Origin: Megamerina dolium
Taxonomy: Eukaryota; Arthropoda; Insecta; Diptera; Megamerinidae
Assembly: GCA_963854835.1 (NCBI GenBank)
Contig: OY978530.1
Coordinates: 35,726,639 to 35,790,638 of the forward strand
DNA length: 64,000 nt
Direction: 5' to 3'
How positions within the stretch are numbered: the first letter of the stretch is position 1; every line of letters begins with the position of its first letter. Below the pieces are notes generated by a model, which saw only the letters and a list, made by a program, of their open reading frames with translations, was not told the origin of the DNA and did not search any database. Made by a program: the position numbers and the translations under genes. This document shows positions 14,186-26,180 of the stretch, in pieces.

Positions 14186-14189
14186 AAGT

Positions 14190-15585
14190 CGTATGATCAG
14201 AAGTGTCGCTACACTACCGCAAAGAAAGACGCAGCTTGCAGATGCTACGCGAGCTGTTGAGTAGCGGTACAGAGAGATGAGGAGTGCAGAGAGACGTCTT
14301 TTCAGGTGGAAGAAGAGAGAGCTGGAAAGACGAGAGTGTAAGGAGATAGAGATGCGTAGAGGCATGAACGATACTCGAAAATTCTTTGAGAAGATCAAGA
14401 ATATCATCAATTCTTTGAGAATCTGATTAAAGATGCCCAGAGTGTACTTGAGCTTATGGAGGGAACACTTCTCCACGTTACTGAATGCCGATGTTACAAA
14501 CAATTCCGCCAATGGAGGAGATTGCCCGATAACCCCAATACCAGATGATGGCATTGATGTTCCACCTCCGACTATGACGAGTTTGAAACGGCCATTTTGA
14601 GGTTGAAGAACAGCAAAGCTACAGGTGCCTATGGCCTGCCTGCTGAGTTGTTAAAGACCGGAAGCGATGAGCTGCTCCCCAGCATGCACTAGCTCGTAAG
14701 CAGAATATGGTCGGATGAATACATTCCCGATGATTGGAGGCTCAGTGTTGTCTGTCTCGTACATAAAAATGGAGACCCCACAATTTGCGCCAACTACCGT
14801 GGAATAAGTCTCCTGAGCATCGCATACAAGGTCCTATTGAGCGTATTGTGTTAAGGATTGAAGACCATGCTCAACAACCTGATTGGACCTTATCAGTGTG
14901 GCTTCAGACCTGGTAAATCCACCATCGACCAAATTTTCAAACTGCGCCAAATTCTGGAGAAGACCCAAGAAAAACAGATCGACACACACCACCTATTTGT
15001 TGATTATAAAGCCGCTTTCGACAGTCCGTTAAGGGATTACCCCTACGCAACAATGTCTGAGTTCGGTATTCCTGCGAAGCTCATTCGACTTTGTAGAATG
15101 ACAATGCATAACTCCGGTTGTGCAGTGAAAATTGGGATGGACCTCTCCGCACCTTTGAATACCCAACGAGGTTTCAGACAAGGTGATTCGTTTTCGTGCG
15201 ACTTCTTCAATCTTATTATGGAGAAAAAAATACGAACTGCTGATCTACGACATAATGATGCTATCTTCAACAAAAGTGTCATGCTGCTGGCGTATGCCGA
15301 CGATATTGACATAATCGGCATGAACACGAGAGCAGTCAGTGCGGCATTCTCAGAGTTGGAAAGAGAGTCGAGTCGGATGGGTCTCACAATGAACGAGGGC
15401 AAGACGAAGTATCTAGTGTCAATAAACAAAGAGTCCCGGCGTCTTGGACAGCACGTCACTGTTGACAACTACGCTTTTGAAGTAGTAAGGGACTCTGTCT
15501 ATCTTGGTACCAGCATTATCACCAGTAATAACGTCAGCCTGGAGATATTGCGAAGAATTACTCTTGCAAATCCCTTACTTGAGCC
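14190..15585 (+). pseudogene. LINE ORF2, RT core of the (TAAG)n-tailed family
   Basis: A basic linker (KKRELERRECKEIEMRRGMN) precedes YDEFETAILRLKNSKATGAY, WRLSVVCLVHKNGDPTIC-ANYRGISLLS, IGPYQCGFRPGKSTIDQIF, HHLFVDYKAAFDS, NTQRGFRQGDSFSCDFFN, LLAYADDIDIIG (catalytic YADD) and VYLGTSI, then a break after EILRRITLAN. The motifs match the insect LINE proteins often annotated as craniofacial-development-protein-2-like. The downstream part of the same family is at 60.3-61.2 kb; here the endonuclease and the C-terminus are absent. Frameshifts in the linker and stops near 14689 and 14853 make it inactive, although 14858-15590 is an open frame. Confidence 0.82.
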
Positions 15586-15850
15586 GCCTCCCAGGGTGCC
15601 AGGAGGACGTTGCCCGGTGGATGCCACGTGGGAGACCCTCATTAATAATGAAGGCGCCATCACATAGAAAGCAGAGCAAGCTACATGACTACCACTCATT
15701 AACAAATAAATGTACCATCACATAGCGTTCAGAACAAACTACATGACAGCCAGTGAGTTGACTTGCTATGAGTTCAACAAGGATTGCCCTAGCCCCATCC
15801 GGTTGAGGCAGTTATACACGTTACCTTGCGAAAACACCACCAGACCACCT
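15586..15850. other. Short unexplained interval with an internal repeat
   Basis: The LINE ends abruptly at about 15585. ccatcacatag plus cag(a)gcaa..ctacatgac occurs near 15657 and, changed, near 15714, an imperfect ~57-bp direct repeat. No family recognised. Confidence 0.4.
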
Positions 15851-16092
<242 letters not shown>

Positions 16093-16189
16093 GCTGAGCT
16101 TTCCAAGTAAAATTAAATATTTTAAATGCGGGCAATAACAAGGATAAGAGCAACAATATGATAAAAATTAGGGTAGCAGCAAAAACAAA

Positions 16190-16935
16190 TAGGAGAAACA
16201 CCCTTGTTTTTAAGGATATCTCATTTAATGGAACCGGTGTTTAAAAATTTGCCGATAAAGGAGCACACGTTTTCTTGGTATGGTACGGCACTTTAATTAT
16301 GCTGAATCTGGATGTGAATTTGACCAGGGAAAAAGTAGACTTGGTTGTTATATGAGACAGTAAACTAATAACATGGGTAATTTCCCCATCGATATTGAGA
16401 TCGACGGCATATGGTTAGAATACATATTAGATGCTGCCAGGAATCGTGATTTGAAAAATGCTCTTGTGATCGGGAACAATTTCCTGATGTAGACCTGATT
16501 ATGATAGAAGATGGTACGGAATTAAAAAAAAAAGAGGTACGAATTAAACAAGAACCTAAACCAGCTAGAAGAGGTCAACAACTGGTTGCAAAAGTAGTGG
16601 GAATGACTCTATTAGTGTTGTCGCAGGTGGACGTGTAGAGCCGATTGACGGGGTCAACGCTTCTGGTAAGCATATGGAGATACAATATATCCTACGTAAC
16701 TACGAAGCATGCAGATACAGTAACAAAAATGGTTGCAGAATACAACCCTGCGAGAAATTTTGGTCTCCAATAAATATGAAGATTTGCTATGTGATGATAA
16801 TCCGGTGTGGTGAACAGCAATTGGCTCAGTGGCTAGAGGAATGGGCCATTAAATCCAGCATTTCCAACTACGATTACTAGTGGCATCCAAAAAAGTTGGA
16901 GGCAAACGACAGCTGTAGGAGAAGATAATCCGAGA
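16190..16935 (+). pseudogene. Gypsy-type protease to reverse transcriptase N-terminus fragment
   Basis: Shifting frames give MGNFPIDIEIDGIWLEYIL followed by ALVIGNNFL, which fits the C-terminal half of a retroviral-type aspartic protease (the ..IGxDFL end). Next come VTKMVAEYNPAR (the linker before RT), EQQLAQWLEEW, SISNYDY and VASKKVGGKRQL, the first RT block of Ty3/gypsy Pol. Multiple stops. The fragment ends before the RT catalytic motifs, and a different gypsy LTR follows. Confidence 0.6.
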
Positions 16936-17039
16936 CAATCTTCCAATGACTATGAAAAATGAGAAGTTCCATTGAGAATATTCCTGTAGGATTTAGATTA
17001 CAAGATCAAATACAGAAACGGGTGAGTGGGTTGGCAACC

Positions 17040-17468
17040 CTCTACTTTATAACAAACTCTATTCTTCTTGTCTCCCTTCTCGTTTATATTTAATTCTCAC
17101 GTTACTCTGTAAGTTAACACGAAAAACCAAAAATTCCAGAAAATATAAATTCTGCAATTGCATCGCACTCGTATCCGGTGCAATGTACTTGGTTTTAGTA
17201 TCACAAATTTTTCGCATTAATTCGCTCAACTCAATTGTAAAGAATTGATGACACCACCTAAATAACAACAATAACTACAGTGCATTCGCTCTCGATGAAA
17301 ATGCTGACGATGCGTATAGCAGTAAGCAACGATTTTTGCGCTAGGCGGTTGATAGCTCTACGGTAGCAAATAAGTGTCAACATACAAATTAATAATTATA
17401 AATGTCAGTCGTTCGTAAGGTGTTACTAATAAAGGTGTTGAAACGGTCATAATAAAAATTTTATTATC
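17040..17468 (+). repeat. Probable gypsy-type 5' LTR
   Basis: Called an LTR because it abuts a primer-binding site at its right edge and carries a polyadenylation-like cataataaaa at about 17448. The left edge is not defined and I found no matching 3' LTR in the window. Confidence 0.45.
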
Positions 17469-17486
17469 TGGCGCCCGAGCATAAAG
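17469..17486 (+). promoter_or_regulatory. Retrotransposon primer-binding site (tRNA-Lys type)
   Basis: tggcgcccgagc matches the 3' end complement of tRNA-Lys as used in many retroelement primer-binding sites, beginning two bases after the LTR-like ttattat. It would prime minus-strand DNA synthesis. Confidence 0.6.
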
Positions 17487-18930
17487 AATTTTAAAGTGCC
17501 ACTAGAAAAATAATAAAGTGCCACAAAAATAAGTATCATTAAAAGAATAAAAATAAATAAAGTGCTACAAAAAAATATAAAAGTGCCACAAAGAAATAAA
17601 TTTTTTCTCGGTACCAATAACTCTAAACAAAAAATAATAAGCCACATAATTTTTGGCAATAAACAAAAAACAAAAAAAGTGCAAAAGGGAGAAATAACAT
17701 CGCCAACACCAATATTTGCCAAACCAAGGAACGGGGCCCCCGAGTAAGCAGGAGGCTAAAAAAGAGCTCAAAACGTGAGCAACCACTTGGAAGGTTAATT
17801 AACGACGACTCCAGGATAACATGATGTTGCCTGCAACAGGTTTCTTACTGTAAGTGACTTTCTGAGACCTTAATGTGGAAAATTAGAATAAATATAAAAA
17901 ATATTTTAAGACAAGAAATTATAAAAAATATAAAATAAGAAACTAAATAATATTAATTTGCAAAATCAAAATAAATATAAAAACAAAGGAATTAAAGAGA
18001 TAAAAATAATATTAACTCAAAAAAATTAAAATAATTACACACAAAAAATGTATAAGGCAAAAATATGTAAGAAGAAAAGTGAAAGTAATATTAATTAAGA
18101 AAATTAAAACAACAAAAATTTTTTTATAAGGAAAAAACTTATAAGTAAAAGAGGCAAATGTAATTTTAAGTAAGAGAATTAAAATAAATATAAAAAATTT
18201 ACAATTGTGCAAAACAGAGAAAAGAAATAATAATTCGAAAATTTGAAATAAATACAAAAATTGATAAAAGGAGCAAGTCGCTTATTTTATCTCTATTGTA
18301 ATATTAATTTATTGTTAAACGTATTTTAAAGTTAAAGTTTTTATTCTGATATGGCAATGCCATGAAGTATGTAGTAGCCTAAGGTATAGTTATATACAGA
18401 TAGACCAATTAGAAAATTGCTTGTTCTTAATGTGTCAAACTCGTATGCTTGTTGTTGAAGTATACATAACTACTCTAAGATTGCATTGCCTGTATGGTTG
18501 TACCATGGTGACTATTTTGTATAACGTATTTTATAACGTGAATTGGATTTATTTCGTTTGTGATCGGCGTCACTTTCTTGTTCGAATATATGTTTTGCCT
18601 CAGTGCATAAATCTCCAAAAAAAAAAAAACTAAAACTAAACCGTGTGTTTAAATACAGCAATAGTAGCGACTCTAAAAAATCCAAATAATCTAGTTAGGC
18701 CTCCCGTATTAGGGAATATGCCCCATCCATCAAATCCTCAAGTAGCACCACACCTAACTAATCTAATAAGAGGGGTGGTTACCGAAATTCTAAGAACAGA
18801 CGGACAATGACTAATATAGAACATAAAAAAATAAATATGTGGCCTTTGGCCTCCCCAGACTTCTGAGCATAAGAGAACCGAAGGATTTACCACTCCATCA
18901 GTGCTTAAAGCTAGAAAATCAGAACTTCCG
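17487..18930 (+). other. A-rich retrotransposon leader, gag not recognisable
   Basis: A-rich region with a repeated unit, aaagtgcYaca, at about 17493, 17516, 17560 and 17580, followed by long A-rich text. 18720-18810 contains a 30-codon frame (MPHPSNPQVAPHLTNLIRG) that could be a remnant of gag. Gag, protease and the RT entry are otherwise missing, suggesting an internal deletion. Confidence 0.45.
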
Positions 18931-18938
18931 TACTTATC

Positions 18939-19215
18939 ATGCTAACCATCAAACCAGAAATATTCACTGCCACCAAGGAATCCCCCTACCCGATGTCTGT
19001 ATCCTATGTCTCTAAAAGAAGAAGTGGGAAAACAAATAGGAAAATTGTTAGAATATGGAATTATCAAACCTACCAGATCACCATACAATTCACCTGTATG
19101 GATAGTTCAAAAAACAGAATGCTTCTAGAGGAAAAAAAATATAGATTGGTAATCGACTATAAAAAATTCAACACAGTCACAATAGCAGATCACTACCCTA
19201 TACACGATACCAATG
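18939..19215 (+). pseudogene. Gypsy-type reverse transcriptase N-terminal fragment
   Basis: Reads [37 protein letters not shown] and, after a frame change, KYRLVIDYKKFNTVTIADHY, the first RT blocks of Ty3/gypsy Pol. It stops at DTNEV, where roo-like BEL/Pao sequence begins. It probably belongs to the same deleted element as the primer-binding site at 17469. Confidence 0.75.
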
Positions 19216-20540
19216 AGGTTGTGTACGGCAGAATGAATTCGGCAATTAGCAGAGTGCAACGTACTGTGTAATAATTAGAAGAACTAAAATATATGCCAAT
19301 ACTTGTGTTGTGATTTGACCGTGATCGTGTCATCTCCCATCTCTCATCTGTGAGAGTTCTTCTCACCAATGTTTGCTTTTCCTGCCATTCAATTGCCACC
19401 ATGCGATACAGCAGGCTGTTATAGAGACTATGCGTCATGGCACAGTTTTCGGGATATGTTTACGGCATTATATCGGAACAATCCACGGCTATCGCTTGTG
19501 GAGAAATTATACCACCTACTCCAAAAGACTCGAGTAGAAGCACATGATATTATTAAGTCAACTCCGTTGACTAATAACGGATTCACAATTGCCTGGTAAA
19601 TTTTGGAAGAGAGAACAAACCGATTATCGTTAACATTCAATTAAAATCTTCTTTCAATCTGAAATAAGTTCTGCAAGAAACGGTAAACGATTGCGTGACG
19701 AACTTGCAGTTGTTAAATATCGACACAAGTCAATGGAACGCGATCTTTGTGTATATGTGCTCTACGAAGCTGCCCAAAACAACCTTATGATTGTGGGAGC
19801 AAACGATTAAAGACAAGCGGAAAATTCCGACTTGGGACGCATTCCACGCATTTCTAACCGAGCGCTTTCAGACGCTTGAATCATTTTTGGACATAAGAAG
19901 TGGCTCTCGGCAACCCAGCAGCCACAGAATCGGCACCCCGGTCGATTCAATTCTCCCATGCGTCAAAATAACTCCTCGGTGAATTCCAAAAATATTTGCT
20001 CATACCACGTGAATGATACCACTCTCAATTTCCCGTTATGCTAAGAAAAACATCCCCTATGTACTTGCTCTGAGTCTGTGAATGATCGCTACAATGTCGT
20101 TAAGAAATACAAACTCTGTACAAATTGGTTCGCAAATTATCACCACTCCAGTTTCTGCAAAAGTCTATATTCGTGCTTCGTATGCAGAAAAAGGCACCAT
20201 TCCCTACTACATAAGGTGATAAATGATCCCAACCCTAGGCTGCAGAAAGTTCCTACAACATCGACTGGAGCTGCTGAATCATCTCGCTAGGCTCCCAGCT
20301 GTAATTAAAAATTATACATCGAGAAGTGGTACAGTTCTACTCGGAACGGCACTGGTATATATATGTTATACCAACACCACTTTCAAAGCTCGTGCTTTAG
20401 TCGACTCAGGAGCGGAAGCGACTTCACTGGCCTTAACTAAGTAGTCACAGCAAACTCCTCGAAGATGTCTTCGTTGACGATCGGTTCCCCGATAGACCCA
20501 TTTTTATTAATGACGGTGGATACTTGTGTATAAAAACGGC
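19216..20540 (+). pseudogene. Roo-like BEL/Pao gag and protease fragment
   Basis: In order: LPPCDTAGCYRDYASWHSF and FTALYRNNPRLSLVEKLYHL with ..STPLTNNGFTIAW (BEL/Pao Gag helical core), WEQTIKDKRKIPTWDAF, a knuckle-like segment CTNWFANYHHSSFCKSLYSC followed by CRKRHHSLLH, and the protease block GTALVYICYTNTTFKARALV then DSGAEAT (active-site Asp-Ser-Gly). This matches roo-type Gag-PR. Several frameshifts and stops; reverse transcriptase is absent because the LOA-like LINE begins soon after. Confidence 0.78.
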
Positions 20541-20658
20541 TTACTGGCAACCTGCCATCATGTCCGATAAATACGAATTCACGTAAGGAGATCTCTGGTC
20601 TATGACTGGCTGATGAAGATCTCCATCATGATGTCTACCCATCCATCCTATTAGCAGG

Positions 20659-22110
20659 ATGGCAGCATCTGTCGTCGCGGACGGAACGGGTCTCGGAAGA
20701 CCTAAGCCGGCGGCTGCGACGGTGTTGAACGAAGAGGACGGTGTCACCAGGTCGGCAGGGAAGCTGGTTTGGAGGCAGCGTAAAATATCTGGCCGAACAT
20801 CTAATGGTGTGGACAAAGACGCTTCTAGTGGAGCGGACTCGTTAGCGTTATCAGGTATAAGCGAAGAGGTCTTAGCCTCCAGAGCAGAGCGAATCCTGTT
20901 GAAGGAACGGGAGAAGCAGAAGCGAAAGAGACAACGTAAAAAGGCCATGAAATCGTCGGAGAAGACCATTGAGCAGCTCTTGGGCCAACTCAGTGGACTT
21001 CTGCAAGATGAGTCGACCTTGGAGGTGGAGAACTCGGGGAAGAGGTTCAGGGGCGATAGCTCCGGAACCACTTCGAAAAGTTGAACGCCTGAGGAACCTC
21101 ATCCGAAGACGACGGAGGGGCCAATTGAGGTGGATGCTGGGAAGGATGGACAACCGTCCCTTGAGAAGGTTGATAATTCTTCCACGCAGACACCAAAAGG
21201 GGCAAGTGCTCGGAGAGATGGAAGGCCAATTATAAAGGCCGTCAGTCGCTCCAAAAGGGGCTCGACGCCCAAGCCTAACACGGGTAGGGAGCTCTGGGAA
21301 CGACGGGGCAGGGAAATCCGACATCGAGGGGTGATGAGCGGGGTGGACAATCTGGAAAGATTGTTAACCCAGCGAACTCACAGTCTTCGCATGCGGCACC
21401 TGGACCGAGCGGTCTTGGCAGAGCGCCTAAACGTTGGGTCGAACAGGCAAAGGGCGTGCCCACCAGGGAGAGGACGACTTACGCTCACGTAGCGGAAGCT
21501 GACCTCGTTATGGGAGTCATGGACTTGTCACTAGAGGGGTGTCTGCAGGATACTCATCTGAGTACCTTCAAGGTCTGTTTGTTGGATGCTATGGAGTCCC
21601 TTGAAGACGATGTCAACGACACTGGATTTGTCGGCAGGGCAAGGGTGGAGAGCGGATTGATTGTACTAAGGTGCAAAAATCAGCTATCCAAGCAATGGCT
21701 GTGCAAGACAGTGGAGCACCTAACCGGTTTGTGGGAGGGTGCAAAGCTCAAAAGTGACAGCCTAACTGCCTTGTCGGCAAAGAGGAAGATGGTGATTGTT
21801 GCTCATGGCAATGCTGTGGCTAGCGACATCAACCTCAGCTGCAGCGCCAGAACGCCTGTGTGAAGGACACTTCCAAATGGAGTGTTATCCGCACAGAAGA
21901 GTTTGGCGAGGCAGAAAATGCAGGTGTCGTACTCACCGTGCTGTGTCCTAAGGAGGACGCGGAGACCGTCAGGATCGCAGGGGGGAGACTCAACTGCGGT
22001 CTTGAACAGGCCGTCGTTAAATTGCAGAAAGAGGGGTGCGACGCGGCTCCTGGCGTGGGGGTAGTGGCAGATTTTGCAAGGAAGAAGCCATTAGGGCGGG
22101 AGGTGGGCCC
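20659..22110 (+). pseudogene. LOA-like LINE ORF1
   Basis: Starts MAASVVADGTGLGRPK. A very basic helix (LKEREKQKRKRQRKKAMK) precedes a coiled segment, then a frame change near 21085 leads to further charged text. A second frame (21456-21863) and a third (21860 on) read as a folded region: DTGFVGRARVESGLIVLRC, then TSKWSVIRTEE and GGRLNCGLEQAVVKL. The last part resembles the DUF4780-type C-terminal domain of LOA/Jockey ORF1 proteins. At least three frame changes break it. ORF2 begins about 10-20 codons after ORF1 coding text ends. Confidence 0.65.
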
Positions 22111-23470
22111 GCGCCCGGAACCACTAAATGTGTGTCAACTCAATATTCATCACAGCAAAGCAGCATCAGAAATGATGGTGTAGATCTTCGATGAGGATGA
22201 GCTTGACATTGGTTCAGGAGCCCTGGATCCTTCATGGAAGGATCAAAGGACTATCTGCACAAAAGACCACTTTATTTTATCCACAAACAGATGGGAAGTT
22301 GAGGACATGCATTTTAGTTAGACATGGGATACGTGCGATTCTAATGTCTAACTTGTGCTCACCGGATCTCACAGTAGTGAGAATAGGTGACGGTGCGGCA
22401 TCATTTATGATCGCATCAGCATACCTTCCATACGATTCTCAAGACGGACCACCTTCAAGAGAGGTGGAAGCTCTAGTGAGGTTCTGTGATGGTAAGCGGG
22501 TTGGTATGATCTTAAGCTGCGAAGCCAATGCGTACAGTTCTGTGTGAGGCAGCAGCAATGAAAACTATAGAGGAGAGTGTCTACTCGAATTTATAGAAAG
22601 ATTTGGTCTACAAGTTGCCAATAGGAGAACAGAACCGACCTTTGTCGACGCACGTCGTTGCGAGGTCATTGATGTTACTCTGACCAATGCCAAAATGTTG
22701 GATAGGATAGACTAACCATGTCGGACCACAGGGCCATTCAGTTTGGGGTTACGTCCAATAAAAGACATAGGAAGGACTGTAAAAAGGTAAGGATACCGAA
22801 ACGAACGGATTGTACAAGGTACTGCGAAGTTCTTGAGGAATTATTGCCAGGGAGGTTGAAGAGACCTAGAACAACCGCAGATGTTGAGTATCAGGTGAGC
22901 GTTATCAGCTGATGAAAGCATTTGAAGCTTCATGTCCTCTGACGGTAGTGGACGAAGGAGATCCCACTCCATGGTGGGATGGAGAACTGGAATCCACGAA
23001 AAAGGAGAAAAGGAAGGCTTTCAATCGTCACATGAGAGGGGACCCCAACGCGAGTTATGTTTAGTGATAAATACACACTGAAGCTTGTGTGTGATAAAGA
23101 CACACACAAGCTTCAGCTTGACACTAATGTTACTTTATTCAATGACTTGAATCTTAAGACTAAAACTTAAAATCTACTGGCATATGCCAATGCATATTCG
23201 TATCAAAATTGCTTGCTAAGCACAAGCAACGCAAGTGTTATGTATATTTTACGTTGCTTATTCCAATCAAGCAATTTGATACGTCCTTCGATTTTTGATA
23301 CGTCGTTCGATTTATTTATTTAAGTATTTTTGAACAATTATACTGATGTCGTCGTCAGCAGTATAATTGTTCGATACAGGGTGAAGGTACGTAACTCGCG
23401 TGGGTCAATTACAAGTCAAGGAAAAGGGAGCTGAAGAAGACTCTACACAACCGTGAAAGGAAAACGTAGA
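22110..23470 (+). pseudogene. LOA-like LINE ORF2: APE endonuclease and linker
   Basis: LNVCQLNIHHSKAASEMM is the endonuclease start; LTLVQEPWI holds the catalytic Glu, MILSCEANAYSSV the degenerate GDxNA box, RCEVIDVTLTNAKML and SDHRAIQFGV the final boxes. The linker (PTPWWDGELESTKKEKRKAF, then FNRHMRGDPN) is cut at 23049-23052 by the solo-LTR-like insert and resumes at 23397 with a basic YKSRKRELKK stretch. Stops lie at 22180, 22545 and 22715. Confidence 0.78.
23053..23396. mobile_element. Solo-LTR-like insertion (344 bp) with CGCG duplication
   Basis: A 344-bp block begins agttatgt and ends acgtaact (8-bp terminal inversion, one mismatch), flanked by cgcg on both sides (23049-23052 and 23397-23400). 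Removing it with one cgcg copy leaves the LINE linker in frame, showing a clean insertion. AGTTA..TAACT termini with a 4-bp duplication are typical of insect gypsy/errantivirus-type LTRs, and from memory the ZAM element favours CG-alternating targets, so a solo LTR is the preferred reading. Internally there are two perfect hairpins (23078-23116, 16-bp stem, 7-nt loop; 23332-23372, 14-bp stem) and a tandem ttgatacgtcSttcgattt repeat. A small nonautonomous DNA transposon is the alternative. Confidence 0.65.
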
Positions 23471-25220
23471 GGGAATTCTGCTCAAATATGCAAGATATGA
23501 CCGATGTATGTAGATTACAGAGGATCATATCAAAGGACCCGGTATCAAAGTTGACATTAATTCGCAAAACGAATGGATCCTTTACAGAGACAAACGGAAA
23601 GTCACTGAAATCCCTGATGGAGGTGCATTTTCCAGGAAACTTTAGATCGGAAGATCCTTGGGAAGCCACCCGCAAGGGTGCAAACAGGAATGAAAGATTG
23701 GAAGCTGAAAGGACAGTCACCAGAGATGGACTGATAAACGCCATTAAGCGTTTCTCTCCATTCAAAACAGCGGGTACAGACGGGATATTTCCAGCCCTAC
23801 TTCAGTGCGGTGCAGAAGCTCTGGTAGACAGGCTTCTGAGAATATTTACTACTTGCCTAGCTACAGGATATATCCCGACTCAATGGAGAGAGACTAAGGT
23901 TGTCTTTCTTCCAAAGCCGGGAAAAAAGGTACTACTCAGAGGCTAAATCTTTCCGGCCGATTAGCTTGACCTCCTTTCTGCTTAAATGTATGGAGGGAGT
24001 ACTGGCGGACTACATGGAAAGGACAACGCTTCTGACAAAACCACTCAGCAGGTGTCCGCACTCATACAGAGCTGGCAAATCCACTGAAACGGCCCTGCAC
24101 GAACTCGTTCGCGTAGCGGAGAGGGAACTGTTTTGTGGAGGGATATCTAAGTCCACTTTTATGGATATAGAAAGTGACTTCGATAAGATTGGTTTCGATA
24201 AGCTAAGGATGGCCCTTGCTACCCGTGAAGTCAGCCCAACCATTATAAGGTGGGTGGACAGCATGCTGAAGAAAAGGGCAATAAACTTTCAAAATGGGAG
24301 TTACAGGCTCAGAGATAGGGTAGTCAATGTGTGTCCACAGGGAGGAGTATTATCGCCCATCCTTTGGAACATCACGGTCGATTCCCTACTTCAGATTCTT
24401 TACTCAAAAGACATATACACCGTCGGGTATGCGGATGACATAGCGGTAACGGTGAGCGGTAAGTTCCTGGACACTATTTATGATACCATGAGAGGTGCAC
24501 TCACTATGGTTGAAGGATGGTGCACGGAACAAAGTGTCTCTGTTAATGCTAGTAAGTCGGAAACAGTACTCTTTACTAAAAGGAGGACTGAACTAACAAT
24601 ACACCCTCTTAAGCTTTTTGGACCGAACATCAACGTCTCCAAGGAAGAAAAGTACCTAAGTACCTAGGTGTCATCCTGGATAACAATTTGACTTGGAATA
24701 GTCACGTCGATGACAAGATCCAAAAGGGCAAGCGGGTATTGCATCAGTATAAGACAGTCTTCGGTCTCATGTGGGGAATTACTCCCAGAGCAGCGCACTG
24801 GAGCTACACAACGATGGTAAGGATCTTAATAACGTATGCTGCTGTGGTCTGGTGGCCTAAGGTCACCCAAAAGACCGCGAAAAGCAAGTCAGATAGGGTG
24901 CAAAGAATGGCTTGTATTGGGATTACCGGAGCTATCCGGACGACCCCAGTAGAAGCATTGGAAGTCTTTCTGGGGCTGCTGCCGTTGGACTTGCATATTA
25001 TGAAGTCGGCGGCATTAATAGCATTACGTCTGAAGACAACCCATAATTGGTATGGATTCGGCACGGAGATAGGGCACAGGGGCTTCCTGTCACTATTATA
25101 TAGCAGTGTAAAGGAGGCGCAAATGCCAATGGAAGGAATGAGTAGGCTGAAGATGACTGAAAAGTCACACAGAACACTCATTGAAGACGGCCTCACACAT
25201 GATGTATGTGAGGAAAATGA
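23471..25220 (+). pseudogene. LOA-like LINE ORF2: reverse transcriptase
   Basis: Consecutive RT motifs: RFSPFKTAGTDGIFPALLQ, WRETKVVFLPKPGKK, a frameshift near 23935, then FRPISLTSFLLKCMEGVL, HSYRAGKSTETALHELV, KSTFMDIESDFDKIGFDKL, VCPQGGVLSPILWNITVDSL and VGYADDIAVTVSG (catalytic YADD). The thumb region continues (LKLFGPNINVSKEEKYL, a frame change at 24668, then WGITPRAAHWSYTTMVRILI). The first LDIE..FD Asp box is altered to MDIESDFD but keeps the Asp. Two frameshifts inactivate it. Confidence 0.85.
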
Positions 25221-26095
25221 CATCAGTATTTTTACAGATGGTTCATTAATGGATGGCAGAGCGGGTGCTGTAATATTCCCTAAACAGTTGGGACTGACAT
25301 ACACTCTGAATCTGGGAAGATACGTATCAGTCTATCAAGCATAAATGCTTGGTCTAATGCATGCGCTAGAACATCTACTGGATGGAAAGGTGGAAGGTAA
25401 GAAAATCTTGCTAGCACTCGATAACCAGGCGGTGGTCAGGCGGCTGCAACAACCTACGGTATCTACTAAGTTGGCGCTCGAATGTGTTCAGAAACTTAAT
25501 GGGTGTGCTCGTAGTAATGCGATTACTCTTATGTGGGTGAAGGGACACATTGGTATAGAACAGAATGAAGCTGCAGACACCTTGGCTAGACAAGGATCTG
25601 AAGCTGAATTTTATGGACCGGAACCAGTAGTTGCTCTCAGCAGCGGGACGGTGAAGGCAAAGGTCGAAGAGTGGATAAAGAAACTCCATCTCACGAGATG
25701 GGAGAACTTATCTACTTGTAGACAGGCAAAGGCTTCGTTGAGGCTATCAAAGGGCAGTGAATCGGGGAGGGCTCTCAGTATAGGACGAATGACTCTAACC
25801 TGGTTTACTGCATTAATAACTGGGGATGGCAATTTCAGGTACCACCTCAGCAAGATGGGCCGTGTTGATAGGTAGGATGCTGACATTTGCAGATTATGCA
25901 TGGAGGAGGCAGAGACAGCGGCGCACATAGTGTGCCAGTGCCCTGCATTGGCAAGCAGGACGATGTCCACAGTGGGTCGGTAATTTATTGATAAACTCGA
26001 AATGTGGAACATACCCCAGAAAGACATGCTTGAAATAACGCGTGATGTTATTATGAGGAAGGAAGTAGAAGAATTCTGCAACCGAACAAATAATT
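25221..26095 (+). pseudogene. LOA-like LINE ORF2: RNase H and C-terminal zinc motif
   Basis: ISIFTDGSLMDGRAGAVIF contains the first RNase H Asp. One nonsense codon (TAA at 25342-25344) sits just before MLGLMHALEHLL, where Glu is expected in the family; ILLALDNQAVVRRLQQ holds the next Asp, and MWVKGHIGIEQNEAADTLAR supplies the His and last Asp. After another stop at 25873 comes ICRLCMEEAETAAHIVCQC, the CCHC element that closes many LINE ORF2 proteins. RNase H removes the RNA template strand in active elements. Confidence 0.85.
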
Positions 26096-26180
26096 AACAC
26101 ACGATTTGAGGGACGAAAAGGGACCCATATAAGTGGTCTGATTCGGCTAATCCCTAAAATATATATAATACTTACATACA

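Larger units (their letters stand above)
20640..26165 (+). mobile_element. LOA-like LINE, nearly full length, with nested solo-LTR-like insert
   Basis: ORF1, endonuclease, reverse transcriptase, RNase H and a C-terminal zinc motif are all present in order over ~5.5 kb (about 5.2 kb without the insert). RNase H plus an ORF1 of this type fits the LOA group. It has several frameshifts and stops. The 3' end runs into AT-rich sequence and an inverted SINE. Confidence 0.82.

Noticed and set aside
13994..14554. 186-codon minus-strand open frame
   Set aside because: The plus strand of the same DNA holds recognisable LINE linker and RT motifs; the minus-strand frame has no family features.
20541..21324. 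Minus-strand frames opposite the LOA-like ORF1
   Set aside because: GC-rich plus-strand coding sequence creates long antisense frames; plus-strand ORF1 features are better supported.
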